From Spirosoma validum (GTDB lineage: Bacteria; Bacteroidota; Bacteroidia; Cytophagales; Spirosomataceae): a stretch of 64,000 bases of DNA. The notes under the pieces are model-generated. The model was not told where the DNA came from. It searched no databases and saw nothing but the letters and a program-made list of their open reading frames with translations. Shown one piece after another: positions 54,845 to 63,189 of this stretch (position 1 is its first letter; each line of letters starts with the position of its first letter). The stretch spans positions 1 to 64,000 of the forward strand of contig NZ_JACXAA010000003.1 of the NCBI RefSeq assembly GCF_014699035.1, read 5' to 3'. A program made the translations under genes and the position numbers.

Positions 54845-57730
54845 TCATTTCTTACCCGGAGTTACCAGTGACGTTTCTTCCTGAAACAACTGTTTTACCT
54901 GGTCAATAGCCAGCTCGTTTGTTGGGTTGAACTGGTTGCTGTTAATGTAGTTAAGCAGGCTGTATTTCAACTGGCGGGTCGATGGACGCCGGGCGATATC
55001 GGTTTCCAGATCAACACTGCAAACCATCAGTTTTCCTTTACAAACCCGTCCTTCAAAGGCCAGTGACAGCCGACGGTTTTCGAACCACGTATCGATCGGC
55101 TGAATCAGCGGACGTAGCGTTTTTGAAAAATCGTTCAGAATAATGGTTTGGGAATGACTGACGATATCCTGCCATTGGTAATTGCTGCTGTTTTCGGTTG
55201 GGAAAGTCGCAAACAACGGGTGCGCCGGGTTGCAAACGAGGCCCAGCGTGTGTGGCGGTTGATTAGTGGTCCAGGAGGTGTTCCAGAAAACGGTGGAAAA
55301 GCCAATCGCGACTTCAGCCCCTTTGCCTTGTTTTACGTGACCATACGGCAGTAGCAGTACATTGGCACCATTTTGGAGCTGGTTTACTACATCCGGCGTC
55401 AGCGAATGAGCAACGACAACCTTGCCCATTGCGGCATCGGCGTTTACGTTCGCCGGATACACCCACACGTTCCACGAGTTCGTGATGTCGGTGCCTTTCA
55501 GCGCGACTTTTAGCGTAAGCATCTCTGGTTTTTTGAAGCCGGTTAGTGGTATCTGAATCGTCCCAACTGTCTGAAGATTGTCGATCACTACGTTGTCTTT
55601 CGTCAGCGTACCGCTACGTTTCGCTTTCCCGTCCGCATCCAGCAATTGCCAGCTGATGGTCTGATTTTTTAAGTCCGAAGCACCGAAATGGGCGATCTCC
55701 AGAGCGGCTTGCATCGTTTCGTTGTTCTCATAGATGAGCTTATCCATCCGGGCCAGCAAAACCGTTGGGTTGCAGAATGTGCGGTATTCTTCCGGCGTCG
55801 TGTACCCTTTCGATTCCCAGAAAACGTCCAGTGCCCCCACCAGCGCCGTGCCCTGACCCGGAAAATCATGCAGTCCCAATAGTTGAAATCCGGCGAAACC
55901 GGGGGTACGTAGCGCGGCTTCGATATCCGCTTTGTAGCAGAGGGTTTGTAAGCGCCCTGACGAGTGCAGGAACGCTTCGGCCTGATCGCCCATACCCGCT
56001 TCGTCCAGCGTTTCTTTGAAAATCTCGAAATTGGTTGGCTTTACAACGCCCTTGTATTTAGCCATTTCCTTGAAATTCGGATAAACGCACCACTGACCGA
56101 TCTCGTGACTCACGTAAGGTGCCGTCGCCGTTTTGGTAATTTCCCGCCAGTCGTAGCTCGTTTTAGGCGCTCCAGCATTGATGATGCTTTTTAGCCCTTC
56201 GCCCCACCGCTGAATTCGGGCGTCGGAATGAATGTGAAACTGATTTTCGGGAAGCATCGGCCAGCCCGCACCGCTGGTATAGAGTCGGCGCTTATCTTTT
56301 TGCTTGAAGTGATCAACCCAACGACCCAAAAACTCATTCTGATCAGCGCCCGCCGGCTCGTTACCATACGACATCATGCAAAAAGAAGGATGATTCCCGT
56401 ACGCCTGAAGAATGCGCTCCGATTCCTGATAAATAAACTCATCCACTACGCCACCGGTCCCGACGGCACTGCTCTGGTTCGCCCAGAGCGGACTTTCTAC
56501 GTATAGATAGATACCGAGCCGATCTGCTACGTTGAAAGCGGCCTCGGGTGGGCACCACGAGTGAAACCGCAGGTGATTCAGACCATACGCTTTGGCCGTT
56601 TTCATGATTTTCTCCCAGGGCGCTTCCGTCGTCGGTGGGTAGCCCGTTAAGGGGAATGCTGCACAGTCGACGTCGCCCCGCAGAAAAATCGGTCGTCCGT
56701 TAATGGCCAGGCGAGTACCGCGCGTGCTCATTTCACGCATGCCAAACGTCACTTCTTTTTCCGACACCAACTGCCCCTGATCATCCACCAGGCGAGCCAC
56801 CAGCTTGTATAGATTAGGAGTAAACTCATCCCAGAGTTGGGGAGTCGGAATAAGGTACGTTGGTGTCAGCGTAGTGGTTTCGGTGGAAAAACTAACGGGC
56901 TGCGTTATTTCTGGCAGAGCTGCGCTAGTAGTCTGCAAAGGCCGCGCTTGGAGAATAATTTTTCCGCGAAACGTCTGATGGCGGGGTTGGCGAAACGCAA
57001 GTGCTACGTTAATTGATTTGGCGCTCAGGTCCGGAAACACCTGAACATCGTCCATATACGTCAGCGAACCAACAGTCAGCGACAGCTCGCCGACGAGCCC
57101 GTTCCAGTTTGTCTGCGTATGATCGGCAACGCTGTGCGAATTAGGCCCCAGATGGATTTTATACCGATTATCGACGCGAATGGCGATCGTGTTCTTGCCG
57201 GGCCGGAGGTGCTTTGTCAAATCAAACTGATGCGCCGTGACCAGACTATTGCGGGTGCCGCAAAACTGCCCGTTAACGTAGACCATCGTTTCCCAATGGC
57301 AGCGTTCCAGATTTAACGTAATGCGTTTTTTTGACCAGTCGGCGGGTACGTCAATCTGCCGTTTGTACCAGGCCGGACCCGCGTAGTATTTGACGGGTTT
57401 AAGCCAGAACGGTATTTTAATGTCGCCCTCCCGGTACTTTTTAAATTTGTCAGCAACGAAGTACGTACTGTCGATAACATCGCCAACCCAGGGCGTTTGG
57501 AGCGTTACGTCGTTTCCTTTCCCGTTTTCGGTTAACGAGCCGGGCAGCTTAACGCGATCAGAGTAGTTTGCCTGCCACCAGTGTTGCCGCAAACCCAGAT
57601 CGTTCGGGTCCAAACGGAGTTGCCACTCGCCAGATAATGAAATCTTGTTCTGGCCGATTGATTGTAGTGGATTAGCCAGAGACAATCCAATCGTCATCAG
57701 AAAAATATACAATCTGCTTTTTTGCATCAT
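54845..57730 (-). CDS. Glycoside hydrolase family 2 enzyme
   Basis: Secreted GH2 enzyme of 961 residues; signal peptide ends near residue 27 (SIGQ). Order: sugar-binding jelly roll about 30-225 (GPAWYKRQIDVPADW, WNGLVGELSL), immunoglobulin-like domain about 228-335, TIM barrel from about 340 (NGRPIFLRGDVDCAAFPLTGYPPT), with acid/base Glu458 in SYGNEPAG and candidate nucleophile Glu543 in YVSHEIGQW, then an extra C-terminal part (about 650-961). Retaining beta-glycosidase; beta-galactosidase, beta-glucuronidase or other specificity cannot be told. It is divergent from the GH43 gene, and a shared motif lies between them. Confidence 0.92.
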   Translation of the reverse strand: MMQKSRLYIFLMTIGLSLANPLQSIGQNKISLSGEWQLRLDPNDLGLRQHWWQANYSDRVKLPGSLTENGKGNDVTLQTPWVGDVIDSTYFVADKFKKYREGDIKIPFWLKPVKYYAGPAWYKRQIDVPADWSKKRITLNLERCHWETMVYVNGQFCGTRNSLVTAHQFDLTKHLRPGKNTIAIRVDNRYKIHLGPNSHSVADHTQTNWNGLVGELSLTVGSLTYMDDVQVFPDLSAKSINVALAFRQPRHQTFRGKIILQARPLQTTSAALPEITQPVSFSTETTTLTPTYLIPTPQLWDEFTPNLYKLVARLVDDQGQLVSEKEVTFGMREMSTRGTRLAINGRPIFLRGDVDCAAFPLTGYPPTTEAPWEKIMKTAKAYGLNHLRFHSWCPPEAAFNVADRLGIYLYVESPLWANQSSAVGTGGVVDEFIYQESERILQAYGNHPSFCMMSYGNEPAGADQNEFLGRWVDHFKQKDKRRLYTSGAGWPMLPENQFHIHSDARIQRWGEGLKSIINAGAPKTSYDWREITKTATAPYVSHEIGQWCVYPNFKEMAKYKGVVKPTNFEIFKETLDEAGMGDQAEAFLHSSGRLQTLCYKADIEAALRTPGFAGFQLLGLHDFPGQGTALVGALDVFWESKGYTTPEEYRTFCNPTVLLARMDKLIYENNETMQAALEIAHFGASDLKNQTISWQLLDADGKAKRSGTLTKDNVVIDNLQTVGTIQIPLTGFKKPEMLTLKVALKGTDITNSWNVWVYPANVNADAAMGKVVVAHSLTPDVVNQLQNGANVLLLPYGHVKQGKGAEVAIGFSTVFWNTSWTTNQPPHTLGLVCNPAHPLFATFPTENSSNYQWQDIVSHSQTIILNDFSKTLRPLIQPIDTWFENRRLSLAFEGRVCKGKLMVCSVDLETDIARRPSTRQLKYSLLNYINSNQFNPTNELAIDQVKQLFQEETSLVTPGKK

Positions 57731-58075
57731 TGCACTGGTTAACCGTTTTTATTAACATAGTAGCCGGCTAATCATCATGCAAAAAACACAAAATCATATT
57801 AGATAAACCATAGAGCTTATTTGGGAAAAGATGGATAATTTGATGACTACAGCCAGTGAGTGTAATGGCTGAGTACGTAAGCATACGCTAGGCTGTCGGA
57901 TTGGAAAATATGGGTATAAATGCCTCGCAGAACGCCTTTGTTTACTTCTCCAGCCAGGATAAATTGCTAAGGAACTGGTTGTATACAAGTTGAAACCTCT
58001 AAGCTGGACCAATGAGCCATTTAAATTTTGGCGAAAAAGGCCGGAAGGTTGGTCAAGCGTAATTCACAGAATGCG
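57731..58075. other. Divergent GH2/GH43 promoter region
   Basis: About 345 bases with no supported gene; it contains the locus 2 motif copy at 57827-57848. The GH2-proximal part is AT-rich. A TTG-initiated extension of the GH43 frame back to 58028 is not needed. Confidence 0.5.
57827..57848 (-). promoter_or_regulatory. Shared upstream motif of locus 2, copy 2 (GH2/GH43 side)
   Basis: Contains GATGGATAATTTGATGACT on the plus strand, matching 48936-48957 at 20 of 22 positions. It is about 97 nt upstream of the GH2 start and 228 nt upstream of the GH43 start. The orientation relative to the minus-strand gene is the same in both copies, which argues for SusC- and GH2-directed regulation. Confidence 0.6.
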
Positions 58076-59230
58076 ATGAAGAAAGTATTTTTTCTGATTT
58101 TTATTGTCACTACGCTGTTTGGGCGACATCTGATGGCTCAAACGGCACAGAGCGTGGTCGCGGCCAAAGCCACGTATGTTAATCCCTTACCGGTGCAATT
58201 CGGTGATCCTTATATTTTGCAAACTCAGGGCATGTATTACCTGTATGGTACTGGGGGAGGAGCGGACAAGGGATTTGCGGCTTATTCATCAAAAGATCTG
58301 GTGAACTGGAAGGCTGAAGGGCAGGTCTATTTCCACAACAACAAAAATGGCTGGAGTGACCCTAAAGCCAGTTGGGGTGGAGCGTACTGGGCACCTGAAG
58401 TATATGAGGTGAAAGGGAAGTTTTATTTGCTTTACAGCGCACAATGGAAAGAGAATCCAACGAAGGAAGTGGAAAATTTTCGGATCGGTGTGGCCGTTGC
58501 CGACAAGCCCACCGGGCCCTTTATTGACCTGACCGACAAACCGATTTTTGATCCTGGGTATCCGATCATCGATGCCAATGTGTTTTTTGATACGAATGGC
58601 AAAGTCTACCTCTATTATTCGCGTTGCTGCTACAAACATCCGGTCGAAAGCGAAGTAGCCGATCTAGCCCGGAATAAAGGTTGGTTTAAGGAGATTGAAG
58701 AAAGCTGGGTGTACGGCGTTGAACTCAAGCCCGATTTTTCCGGCGTCGTTGGTGAGCCCGTTCTGATCCTGCGGCCACCTGTGGCCCTCAACGACAAGCA
58801 GGCCGAATGGGAGAGCCGGTCCGTTACGGCCCGCGAAGTAAACCGGCGCTGGACGGAGGGCTCCGTTACATTCAAAAAAGACAATACGTATTACATGATG
58901 TATTCGGCCAATCATTTCGGTGGTCGGTATTATGCCATTGGGTATGCTACGTCCAACTCACCGTTGGGTCCCTATAAAAAAGCGGCTAACAATCCAGTCC
59001 TGCAGAAAAATACGGACCAGGGTGGTGCAGTGACCGGCACGGGGCACAACAGCATTGCCTACTCGCCGGATGGCAAAGAAATGTTCTGCGTCTACCATGC
59101 CAGAACGGATAAAACAGGTGACGAGCGAGTTGTCTGTATCGACCGTATGGACGTGAAAAACGGGCGAATAACGATCCTAGGCCCCACCACTACGCCCCAA
59201 AAAATGCCATCAGGCGTAACAACGGATTAA
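58076..59230 (+). CDS. Glycoside hydrolase family 43 enzyme
   Basis: Secreted GH43 five-bladed beta-propeller enzyme, 384 residues from ATG 58076, which gives a proper signal peptide (MKKVFFLIFIVTTLFG...LMAQ); the longer TTG-initiated frame is unlikely. The three catalytic acidic residues are all visible: base Asp44 (QFGDPYIL), pKa-modulating Asp166 (IIDANVFFD) and general acid Glu261 (RRWTEGSVTF). GH43 enzymes invert alpha-L-arabinofuranosides or beta-xylosides. Locus 2 membership with the GH2 gene suggests a hemicellulose or pectin side chain. Confidence 0.93.
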   Translation: MKKVFFLIFIVTTLFGRHLMAQTAQSVVAAKATYVNPLPVQFGDPYILQTQGMYYLYGTGGGADKGFAAYSSKDLVNWKAEGQVYFHNNKNGWSDPKASWGGAYWAPEVYEVKGKFYLLYSAQWKENPTKEVENFRIGVAVADKPTGPFIDLTDKPIFDPGYPIIDANVFFDTNGKVYLYYSRCCYKHPVESEVADLARNKGWFKEIEESWVYGVELKPDFSGVVGEPVLILRPPVALNDKQAEWESRSVTAREVNRRWTEGSVTFKKDNTYYMMYSANHFGGRYYAIGYATSNSPLGPYKKAANNPVLQKNTDQGGAVTGTGHNSIAYSPDGKEMFCVYHARTDKTGDERVVCIDRMDVKNGRITILGPTTTPQKMPSGVTTD

Positions 59231-59338
59231 TGGTACGTACTGAATCGATGTGGGTTACGACACCGGTAAGGGCCTATACTCAGTCTATGATTGTCTGTTT
59301 TTAGTTGCAGTTGGGCAAAACCGTTACGGCCGCTCGGT

Positions 59339-60061
59339 TTATTTGTCGTTCGCTACGTTCACCGCGTAAGTAGCGCATCGCCATACGGACTGGTACGGTT
59401 TGCCTCCCTGCTCACCCGTTTCCTTTTCGCTCTTCGAGGCTTCTATCAAATAACGGCCTGGCCAGAGGGGAGTAAATTCAGCTACGCCTTCGGCATTTGT
59501 ATGGATTTGTTTCGACCAGCCGCTAGGCGAATAAACAGTCAGTTGAATTTTTTCAGCTGGTTTGCTCTTAAATAAGCTCGACAGGTTTACGGGCTGATTG
59601 GCTTTATACGTTTTGCTTGCATCCGTAAAAACAGTCAACTCATTTGAATTAACTACGGGGCTATTACCAGTGTGGGAAGTGCCTACGGTAACGAGCGCAC
59701 TGGCATTAAATTGATATTTGGTCGTGCCGCCCAAATCCTTTGCCGAATGCCCAATCAGCAACGTGTAGATACCCTCTTTCGCTGGCGTAAATTCAGCCGT
59801 GTACGCATCATCACCGGCAAGCGTTGTCAACTTCGTTCTCTGCTTGTCAGGACTTATTAGCCAAAGTTCGAACGATTTCACGTCCGAATACCAGTCGGCT
59901 ACTTTTTCTGGTTTATCGCCGGGTTCCGAATAAACAATCCGGACGGTCTGTTTCTGGCCAAGCTTGCCCGTTGGATTGGTTTCGAGCCATAATGCATGTG
60001 CGTATATGTCGACAGATGCCAGTGCGAAAAGAAGTGTAAAAAGGGTGAAGAGACGGTTCAT
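59339..60061 (-). CDS. DUF4198-family periplasmic protein
   Basis: Exported protein of 240 residues, signal peptide ending near DIYAHA. DUF4198/NikM-like pattern: AHALWLETNPTGKLGQKQTVRIVYSEPGDKPEKVADWYSDVKSFELWLISPDKQRTKL, then SAKDLGGTTKYQFNASALV and a C-terminal WPGRYLIEASKSEKETGEQ. Such proteins occur beside metal uptake genes and may bind metal or complex at the periplasmic face; histidines near the mature N-terminus could bind metal. It is the last gene of the iron-type minus-strand locus, 65 nt after the Fur-like gene. Confidence 0.85.
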   Translation of the reverse strand: MNRLFTLFTLLFALASVDIYAHALWLETNPTGKLGQKQTVRIVYSEPGDKPEKVADWYSDVKSFELWLISPDKQRTKLTTLAGDDAYTAEFTPAKEGIYTLLIGHSAKDLGGTTKYQFNASALVTVGTSHTGNSPVVNSNELTVFTDASKTYKANQPVNLSSLFKSKPAEKIQLTVYSPSGWSKQIHTNAEGVAEFTPLWPGRYLIEASKSEKETGEQGGKPYQSVWRCATYAVNVANDK

Positions 60062-60126
60062 ACTAATTTATGATCGTGTTACGTGTGAAATGATTGAGTT
60101 GATTCTGTACTACCTTCCAGAAGTCG

Positions 60127-60405
60127 TTATAAACAGGCAGCGCGCGCGAGTCTGTAAATACTGGTTCGATCCTGACGGACCGTGCGCTGACTGATTCCGG
60201 CGTTTGTTAGCCATTGCAACGCAAGATAGACGGTTCCCCGGCTGATCCGGGGGTATTGTCTGCGCAGGAAAATCCAGAGCGAATCGGCATCCGTATCGGT
60301 GTCAATCTGGTTGAGTGCCATGGCAACCGCTACCCGTTTTTTCGCCAGCCGGAAACCTTTCTGTCTGGAATAAGCAATGATCTGATCCAAAAGTATCTGG
60401 TTCAT
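60127..60405 (-). CDS. Fur-like winged-helix protein lacking the metal domain
   Basis: Small protein of 92 residues that matches only the N-terminal winged-helix domain of Fur: KGFRLAKKRVAVAMALNQ (helix 1), then DADSLWIFLRRQYPRISRGTVYLALQWLTNAGISQR (recognition helix about 55-66), and a wing RQDRTSIYRL. It stops at about 92 where full Fur proteins continue for another 50 residues with the His/Cys metal-binding and dimerisation domain; the TAA stop is clean and the downstream sequence shows no frameshifted continuation. It lies between PepSY (42-nt gap) and DUF4198 genes of the iron locus, so it may be a local regulator. DNA-binding is inferred. Confidence 0.72.
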   Translation of the reverse strand: MNQILLDQIIAYSRQKGFRLAKKRVAVAMALNQIDTDTDADSLWIFLRRQYPRISRGTVYLALQWLTNAGISQRTVRQDRTSIYRLARAACL

Positions 60406-60447
60406 GTAGCGGTATTTTGTCGGTGTATTATCCAGTTACCCAACCCC

Positions 60448-61779
60448 TCAATCAAGTCCAGGTGTTGAGTTCGGTTGTACAGTGGGTAAAAGAACAGTTC
60501 CGTTAGCGGCTCTGATGGGCGAAGGTCGGATGGCTTGGGCTGATGGAACGGCGTTGGGAAGTTTTCCCGCACTTTCTTTCGACTTCCTGCCTTTCCCTTT
60601 CTTTCCTTTTTTCTGTTTTCCCCACCAGATAATAAAGCCGGTAATCGGCAGACTGGCGCCAATCAGACTGGCAAAAAAGGCCAGGATTTTGCCCGGAAGT
60701 CCTAGAATCGAGCCCACGTGAATATCGTAGTTCATCCGGCGAAGTTTAGCTCCGGCCGGAGCTTCCGAAAAAGAAGTGCCATACACTTCATGTTTCGGCA
60801 TTTCGGCTAGGGTAAACTGGTCAAACGCGTATCCCTGGTTGTCGTAAAACTTCCCGATAGATGGATACACCGTTACGTTAATGACCGTTTTCCGTTCGGA
60901 AGAATCCGGGAAAGTCATATAAAATCCTTTCGCTTCCGGATGTTTGCGAGCCACTTTGTTCCAGGCCAGGTCCATCGCCTGAGCGGGCGTGTAGGGTCGG
61001 CGCGTTTGTAACGTATCTGAGTGGGTATCGTTGAAACCGGGGAGGGTTTTGCCGCCAGACGTTGTCCAGTATAAACCTTTGCTAAACCATTCGATGCCAT
61101 ACACCATGCCCGTTAAGCTGATGGCCATGACAACAAGCAGCGAATAGAAGCCCAGTACGTTGTGTAGATCGTAATTGACCCGCTTGAACTTACCGTTCCA
61201 TTTGATGCTGAAGCTTTGCTGGCGGGTACTCGTTGTCCATTTCTGGGGCCACCACAAGACCATGCCCGTAATGAGCGTAATGACGAAAATCAGGGTGCTG
61301 TAATTGACAATCGGTCGGCCGATCTCGAAGGGTAGCCACAGAAAACGATGTCCGTTCAGAATCCAGCGAAAGAAACTTACCTGCCCTTCTTTGCGCTCTG
61401 TTTTACTGATAATCTGACCGGTGTAAGGATTTAATTTAAGTGTCGTACCTCCTCTGCGTCGCCCGCCGATATTGACCTCGATGGCTTTCCCCTGATGATA
61501 CATCGCATAAGAAACCCGTTTTCCCGGATACGCCTGTCCGGCAATGGCCATAATCTGCGACGGCTGAATGACTGGTTTTTCCTGCCGGGCAACGTTCGAT
61601 TCGGGTTCGAGAAATACGCTGGTAATTTCGTCCTGAAACACCCAGATGCAACCCGTCAGGCAGACAATGATCATGACAATGCCCGTAATGAGTCCCAGCC
61701 ACAGATGTAGCCAGGCAGAAATGCGGTAGAAAAGCGACCGGGAAGATTCTTTCTTTTTTTTGACGGTCTTGAGGCTCAT
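60448..61779 (-). CDS. PepSY-TM inner-membrane protein, XusC/PiuB-like
   Basis: PepSY-associated membrane protein of 443 residues with four or so transmembrane segments (first: RISAWLHLWLGLITGIVMIIVCLTGCIWVF). Conserved histidines in membrane-adjacent motifs (LHLWLG, NGHRFLWLPFEIGR, NYDLHNVLGFYS, MNYDIHVGSILG) are typical of the family, whose members often act as reductases of ferric chelates at the inner membrane. The C-terminal tail (about 400-443) is very basic and Pro/Ser-rich. Its order with the DUF4374 and TonB receptor genes matches the Bacteroides XusABC xenosiderophore system, here XusC. Confidence 0.87.
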   Translation of the reverse strand: MSLKTVKKKKESSRSLFYRISAWLHLWLGLITGIVMIIVCLTGCIWVFQDEITSVFLEPESNVARQEKPVIQPSQIMAIAGQAYPGKRVSYAMYHQGKAIEVNIGGRRRGGTTLKLNPYTGQIISKTERKEGQVSFFRWILNGHRFLWLPFEIGRPIVNYSTLIFVITLITGMVLWWPQKWTTSTRQQSFSIKWNGKFKRVNYDLHNVLGFYSLLVVMAISLTGMVYGIEWFSKGLYWTTSGGKTLPGFNDTHSDTLQTRRPYTPAQAMDLAWNKVARKHPEAKGFYMTFPDSSERKTVINVTVYPSIGKFYDNQGYAFDQFTLAEMPKHEVYGTSFSEAPAGAKLRRMNYDIHVGSILGLPGKILAFFASLIGASLPITGFIIWWGKQKKGKKGKGRKSKESAGKLPNAVPSAQAIRPSPIRAANGTVLLPTVQPNSTPGLD

Positions 61780-61847
61780 AGACGAGAGAACAATAAAAAG
61801 TTATGCAACTAGGTTTGCCAGGCGATCATATCAGAAATAGACTATAG

Positions 61848-61885
61848 AGGTGTCGTGGCAATGGCAATGCATTTACACGACACCC
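61848..61885. repeat. Hairpin between DUF4374 and PepSY genes
   Basis: Nine-base-pair stem GGTGTCGTG (61849-61857) / CACGACACC (61876-61884), loop of 18 nt. It lies in the 133-nt gap between the DUF4374 stop and the PepSY start on the minus strand; it could lower read-through between the two. Confidence 0.5.
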
Positions 61886-61912
61886 CTGTTGGCTACGTAG
61901 CAAGCTGCGCGA

Positions 61913-63166
61913 TTATTTGTAGGTTAAGGTACTGATAGCCTGAATGGTACCACCGTCTACTTTCAGGCCACGCGTCGCTTTGGCAGTAGAGGCATCGACC
62001 TGATAAATGTAGCTGGCTCCATCTGTCAGCGTAAGGCCAATGAAGCCCGTTTTGCCGTCTTTGGGAGAGTAGTTATTCCGACCTGCCAATTGTGTGATTT
62101 CGCTGACCGCCGGTAATCCATCCACCCATTTGAACGTCTGGTTGTAGACATTGACAACAGCTAGCTTTTTACCTACAGCATAGGCCCCTTTTTCAGCCGC
62201 CGAGGTCATTGTCAGAATGAAATTGCCCTGACCGACGTACAACTGGGTAGTCAAATTGTAGCCACCCGATGCCTGCTCTACGTTGAAGAGGTAGGTCTTA
62301 TCGAACTCGGTTGTGCCCGACTTAATCCGCGTAATGGCCGATGGCTTGGTTGACGTAAGTTTGCTGCTACTGGTGGCTACGCCCGACGAGAACGCATACG
62401 TATCACCCTGCTCATCAACGGCCAGTCCGTCGGTGAAATAGCGGCCGATAAAACTGGTCCGATTGTCTTTGATCACTTTTTCGACTTTTAAATCGGGATA
62501 CGACAACACGGCTACCCAGGCACTGTCGGGATAGCTGGTGCCAAACCCGTCGGGCGCTACGCCTTTGATACTCATGTAGGGCGCAAAGAGTTTGTCGCCT
62601 ACCTGCGTGGCCCACGTAAAGTGCGCCCGTTCACCGTTACCGGCCAGTTGCACGATATTAACCTGAGCTTCTCCGACAATCTTTGAACTTTCGGCCTGGA
62701 TGCGATAGAACGACGCACTTTCGTTACCCGAACGAGGTACTTTCACCGTGACGACGTCATCTTTCATCGGGGCGAAAACCTGAACCGTTTCGGCCTGAAA
62801 ATCCGATACTTTTTCCAGCTTTCCGGCTGAGTTAACGACGTATGTTGTTACGGCTCCCGGATTTCCCTGCCCGTAAAGCAGACTGAAAAAACGGTTCTTA
62901 TGCGTTACGTAGTACCGGTACGTACCGTCCTGCTCAATGCCCGATCCTTTCGTTGAGACCGTACCTTTCGTTAGCGTATCGGCGGTTAGTAAGTAATCCG
63001 CAACTCCTTGTGAACCAACGGGCGTGGCCGAGATGATGAATTTTACCTTGGAGCCATCGGTTGGCGTGCCCGTTCCCGGATTAAGTTCTGATTCCTCTTT
63101 TTTACAGGCAGTCAGTGACAGGCCAATAGCCAGCACTGTCAGTACGTATTTATTCGTGTTAAACAT
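61913..63166 (-). CDS. DUF4374 lipoprotein, XusB-like
   Basis: Surface lipoprotein of 417 residues; the signal ends in the lipobox SLTAC with Cys21. DUF4374 members are seven-bladed-propeller-like proteins; the best-studied relative, XusB of Bacteroides, binds enterobactin-type siderophores and delivers them to its TonB receptor. Consistent here: the repeated propeller strands (GTYRYYVTHKNRFFSLLYGQGN, DSAWVAVLSYPDLKVEKVIKDNRTSFIGRYFTDGLAVDEQGDTYAFSSG) and position 23 nt after the receptor gene. A preserved siderophore pocket cannot be judged from the sequence. Confidence 0.88.
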   Translation of the reverse strand: MFNTNKYVLTVLAIGLSLTACKKEESELNPGTGTPTDGSKVKFIISATPVGSQGVADYLLTADTLTKGTVSTKGSGIEQDGTYRYYVTHKNRFFSLLYGQGNPGAVTTYVVNSAGKLEKVSDFQAETVQVFAPMKDDVVTVKVPRSGNESASFYRIQAESSKIVGEAQVNIVQLAGNGERAHFTWATQVGDKLFAPYMSIKGVAPDGFGTSYPDSAWVAVLSYPDLKVEKVIKDNRTSFIGRYFTDGLAVDEQGDTYAFSSGVATSSSKLTSTKPSAITRIKSGTTEFDKTYLFNVEQASGGYNLTTQLYVGQGNFILTMTSAAEKGAYAVGKKLAVVNVYNQTFKWVDGLPAVSEITQLAGRNNYSPKDGKTGFIGLTLTDGASYIYQVDASTAKATRGLKVDGGTIQAISTLTYK

Positions 63167-63189
63167 AGTTGTATGAAAATTGAAAGCGA

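Noticed and set aside
58028..58075. Upstream TTG extension of the GH43 gene
   Set aside because: The ATG at 58076 starts a proper signal peptide; the extension would bury it.
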